A program made the position numbers and the translations under genes. A stretch of DNA of 64,000 bases from Catenuloplanes atrovinosus. Lineage in GTDB: Bacteria; Actinomycetota; Actinomycetes; Mycobacteriales; Micromonosporaceae. Location of the stretch: positions 2,935,001-2,999,000 of the forward strand of contig NZ_JAVDYB010000001.1 of NCBI RefSeq assembly GCF_031458235.1. Direction: 5' to 3'. Under the pieces are notes generated by a model, which was not told where the DNA came from, ran no database searches, and saw only the letters and a list, made by a program, of their open reading frames with translations. Shown here one piece after another: positions 60,490 to 64,000 of the stretch; the stretch's first letter is position 1; every line of letters starts with the position of its first letter.

Positions 60490-60592
60490 CATCCGTACGG
60501 GAGAGACTCGGTTTCTCCGAGCGCCGAAGGGGCAAATCCTCCCCGGAACCTCTCAGGCAAAAGGACCGTACGGGCAGGCGACTCTGGAGTGC
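60490..60592 (+). promoter_or_regulatory. Glycine riboswitch (single aptamer)
   Basis: The gcvT-type glycine aptamer core is clear: CGGGAGAGACTCGG, GAGCGCCGAAGGGGCAAATC, CTCCCCGGAACCTCTCAGGC and AAAAGGACCGTACGGGCAGG, ending CTCTGGAG. P1 can form from CCGTACGG at 60493 and 60566. Only one aptamer is visible, not the common tandem. A GGGGAGGTTGA/TCGACCTCTCC stem (60606-60632) follows and may be the expression platform. It precedes gcvP, so glycine should switch it on. Confidence 0.9.
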
Positions 60593-60648
60593 GCGCATGA
60601 CAGAGGGGGAGGTTGATCCTGTCGACCTCTCCGCCCGAGGAGCCGCGC

Positions 60649-63477
<2,829 letters not shown>

Positions 63478-63485
63478 GCGACCCG

Positions 63486-63513
63486 CCGGGCGGTGCGTGC
63501 GCGTACCGCCCGG
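63486..63513 (+). terminator. Hairpin terminator after gcvP
   Basis: CCGGGCGGT and ACCGCCCGG form perfect 9-bp arms around a 10-base loop, 9 bp past the stop. Confidence 0.7.
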
Positions 63514-63561
63514 CCTCTGTCGTGAAATAACCCGGCCGGGTACGGTGTTGGCGCCAGGCAG

Positions 63562-63578
63562 ATACCCCAGGGGGGTAT
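63562..63578. promoter_or_regulatory. CsoR-type copper operator
   Basis: ATACCCC-AGG-GGGGTAT is a perfect 7-3-7 inverted repeat of the G-rich type bound by CsoR-family repressors. It lies 20 bp upstream of the DUF4396 start, where a repressor would block transcription. Confidence 0.6.
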
Positions 63579-63598
63579 GCGGACCTCGGGAGGCCATC

Positions 63599-64000
63599 AT
63601 GGAACACGCTCACCATCACGGCGGTACGGCGTCCTGGCGCACGGCCGCGCAGGCCACGCTGCACTGCCTGACCGGCTGCGCCATCGGCGAGGTGCTCGGC
63701 ATGGTGATCGGCACCGCGCTCGGCTGGCCCACCTGGCCGACCGTCGCGCTGGCGGTCGCGCTCGCGTTCCTGTTCGGCTACGCGTTCACCATGCGCGGCG
63801 TGCTGCGCGCCGGCGTGGGCCTGCGTGCCGCGCTCGGCGTGGCGCTCGCGGCGGACACCGTGTCGATCACGGTGATGGAGATCGTCGACAACGCCGTGAT
63901 GCTGTCGGTGCCGGGCGCGATGGAGGCCGGCCCGGGCAGCGCGCTGTTCTGGGGCTCGCTGGCATTCGCGCTGGTGGTGGCGTTCGTGCTCACCACGCCG
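63599..64000 (+). CDS. DUF4396 membrane protein, C-terminus cut by window end
   Basis: 134 residues are present from ATG 63599 (GGGAGG upstream), with no stop before the window edge. A His-rich N-terminus (MEHAHHHGG) is followed by hydrophobic helices with conserved polar residues: LTGCAIGEVLGMVIGTALGW, FGYAFTMRGVL, AADTVSITVMEIVDNAVMLS and ALFWGSLAFALVVAFVL, matching DUF4396. The family often sits with metal-handling genes. The His cluster and the CsoR-like operator suggest a copper-related role (inference). Confidence 0.8.
   Translation, partial: MEHAHHHGGTASWRTAAQATLHCLTGCAIGEVLGMVIGTALGWPTWPTVALAVALAFLFGYAFTMRGVLRAGVGLRAALGVALAADTVSITVMEIVDNAVMLSVPGAMEAGPGSALFWGSLAFALVVAFVLTTP

Overview
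The window is very GC-rich. It has actinomycete-style gene packing: ATGA/GTGA stop-start overlaps, many GTG starts, rare TTA codons, DUF397/DUF6082/DUF6624 proteins, a PknG operon, WhiG/FliA-type sigma factor and CebR-like boxes. A chemotaxis operon beside a motility-type sigma factor suggests a motile-spore member of the Micromonosporaceae (Actinoplanes/Catenuloplanes-like). This is inferred from gene content only; no rRNA or marker gene is present. I see no tRNA, rRNA, CRISPR array, transposase or phage gene.

Layout. 1-1.3 kb: end of an unknown gene, a DUF6082 gene and a DUF397 gene. 1.4-9.1 kb (minus strand): chemotaxis operon cheW-cheR-cheD-orf-cheB-mcp-cheY-orf-STAS-cheA, divergent from a transmembrane chemoreceptor at 9.2 kb. 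11-16.2 kb: secreted DUF4394 protein, FliA/WhiG-type sigma factor, GAF-PAS-GGDEF diguanylate cyclase and two unknown genes. 16.2-27.5 kb (minus strand): nine-gene exopolysaccharide operon resembling bacterial Pel and fungal galactosaminogalactan loci (secreted deacetylase, PelF-like GT4, PelG-like membrane protein, nucleotidyltransferase, two epimerases, nucleotide-sugar dehydrogenase, two GH114-like proteins). 28.3-37.3 kb (minus strand): glnX-glnH-coiled coil-pknG-PP2C-VWA-FHA signalling operon. 37.6-48.8 kb: Ski2-like helicase, broken UvrA-like gene, glycosyltransferase, acetyltransferase, secreted peptidase, GH43 arabinanase-like enzyme, RCC1 propeller and a DUF3800 protein. 48.9-54.6 kb: methyltransferase, phosphoglucomutase between two inverted copies of a 126-bp repeat, SRPBCC protein, nucleotidyltransferase and a membrane-anchored PstS-like protein. 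55-64 kb: DUF6624, cobalamin riboswitch-bluB, MarR with a divergent membrane protein, GNAT, aldo-keto reductase, a degenerate ABC ATPase, glycine riboswitch-gcvP and a partial DUF4396 gene behind a CsoR-like operator.

How it fits together. Motility signalling (che genes, sigma factor), a diguanylate cyclase with an inhibitory site and an exopolysaccharide operon lie side by side, as expected for a motile/sessile switch. That link is inference. The PknG operon looks like a complete phospho-signalling unit: amino-acid sensor, kinase, phosphatase and phosphothreonine reader, with three of its proteins sharing an N-terminal zinc ribbon.

Most unusual: (i) a short element encoding MS-x-L-A-x-ESSAQRR that sits exactly at a stop codon and supplies a coupled start. 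It is amplified as a 75-bp in-frame tandem array between cheY and the STAS gene, and present once at the start of an epimerase gene in the polysaccharide operon. (ii) A second low-complexity ORF bounded by ATGA on both sides, between cheD and cheB. (iii) A CheB whose receiver has lost both its phosphoacceptor Asp and its conserved Lys.
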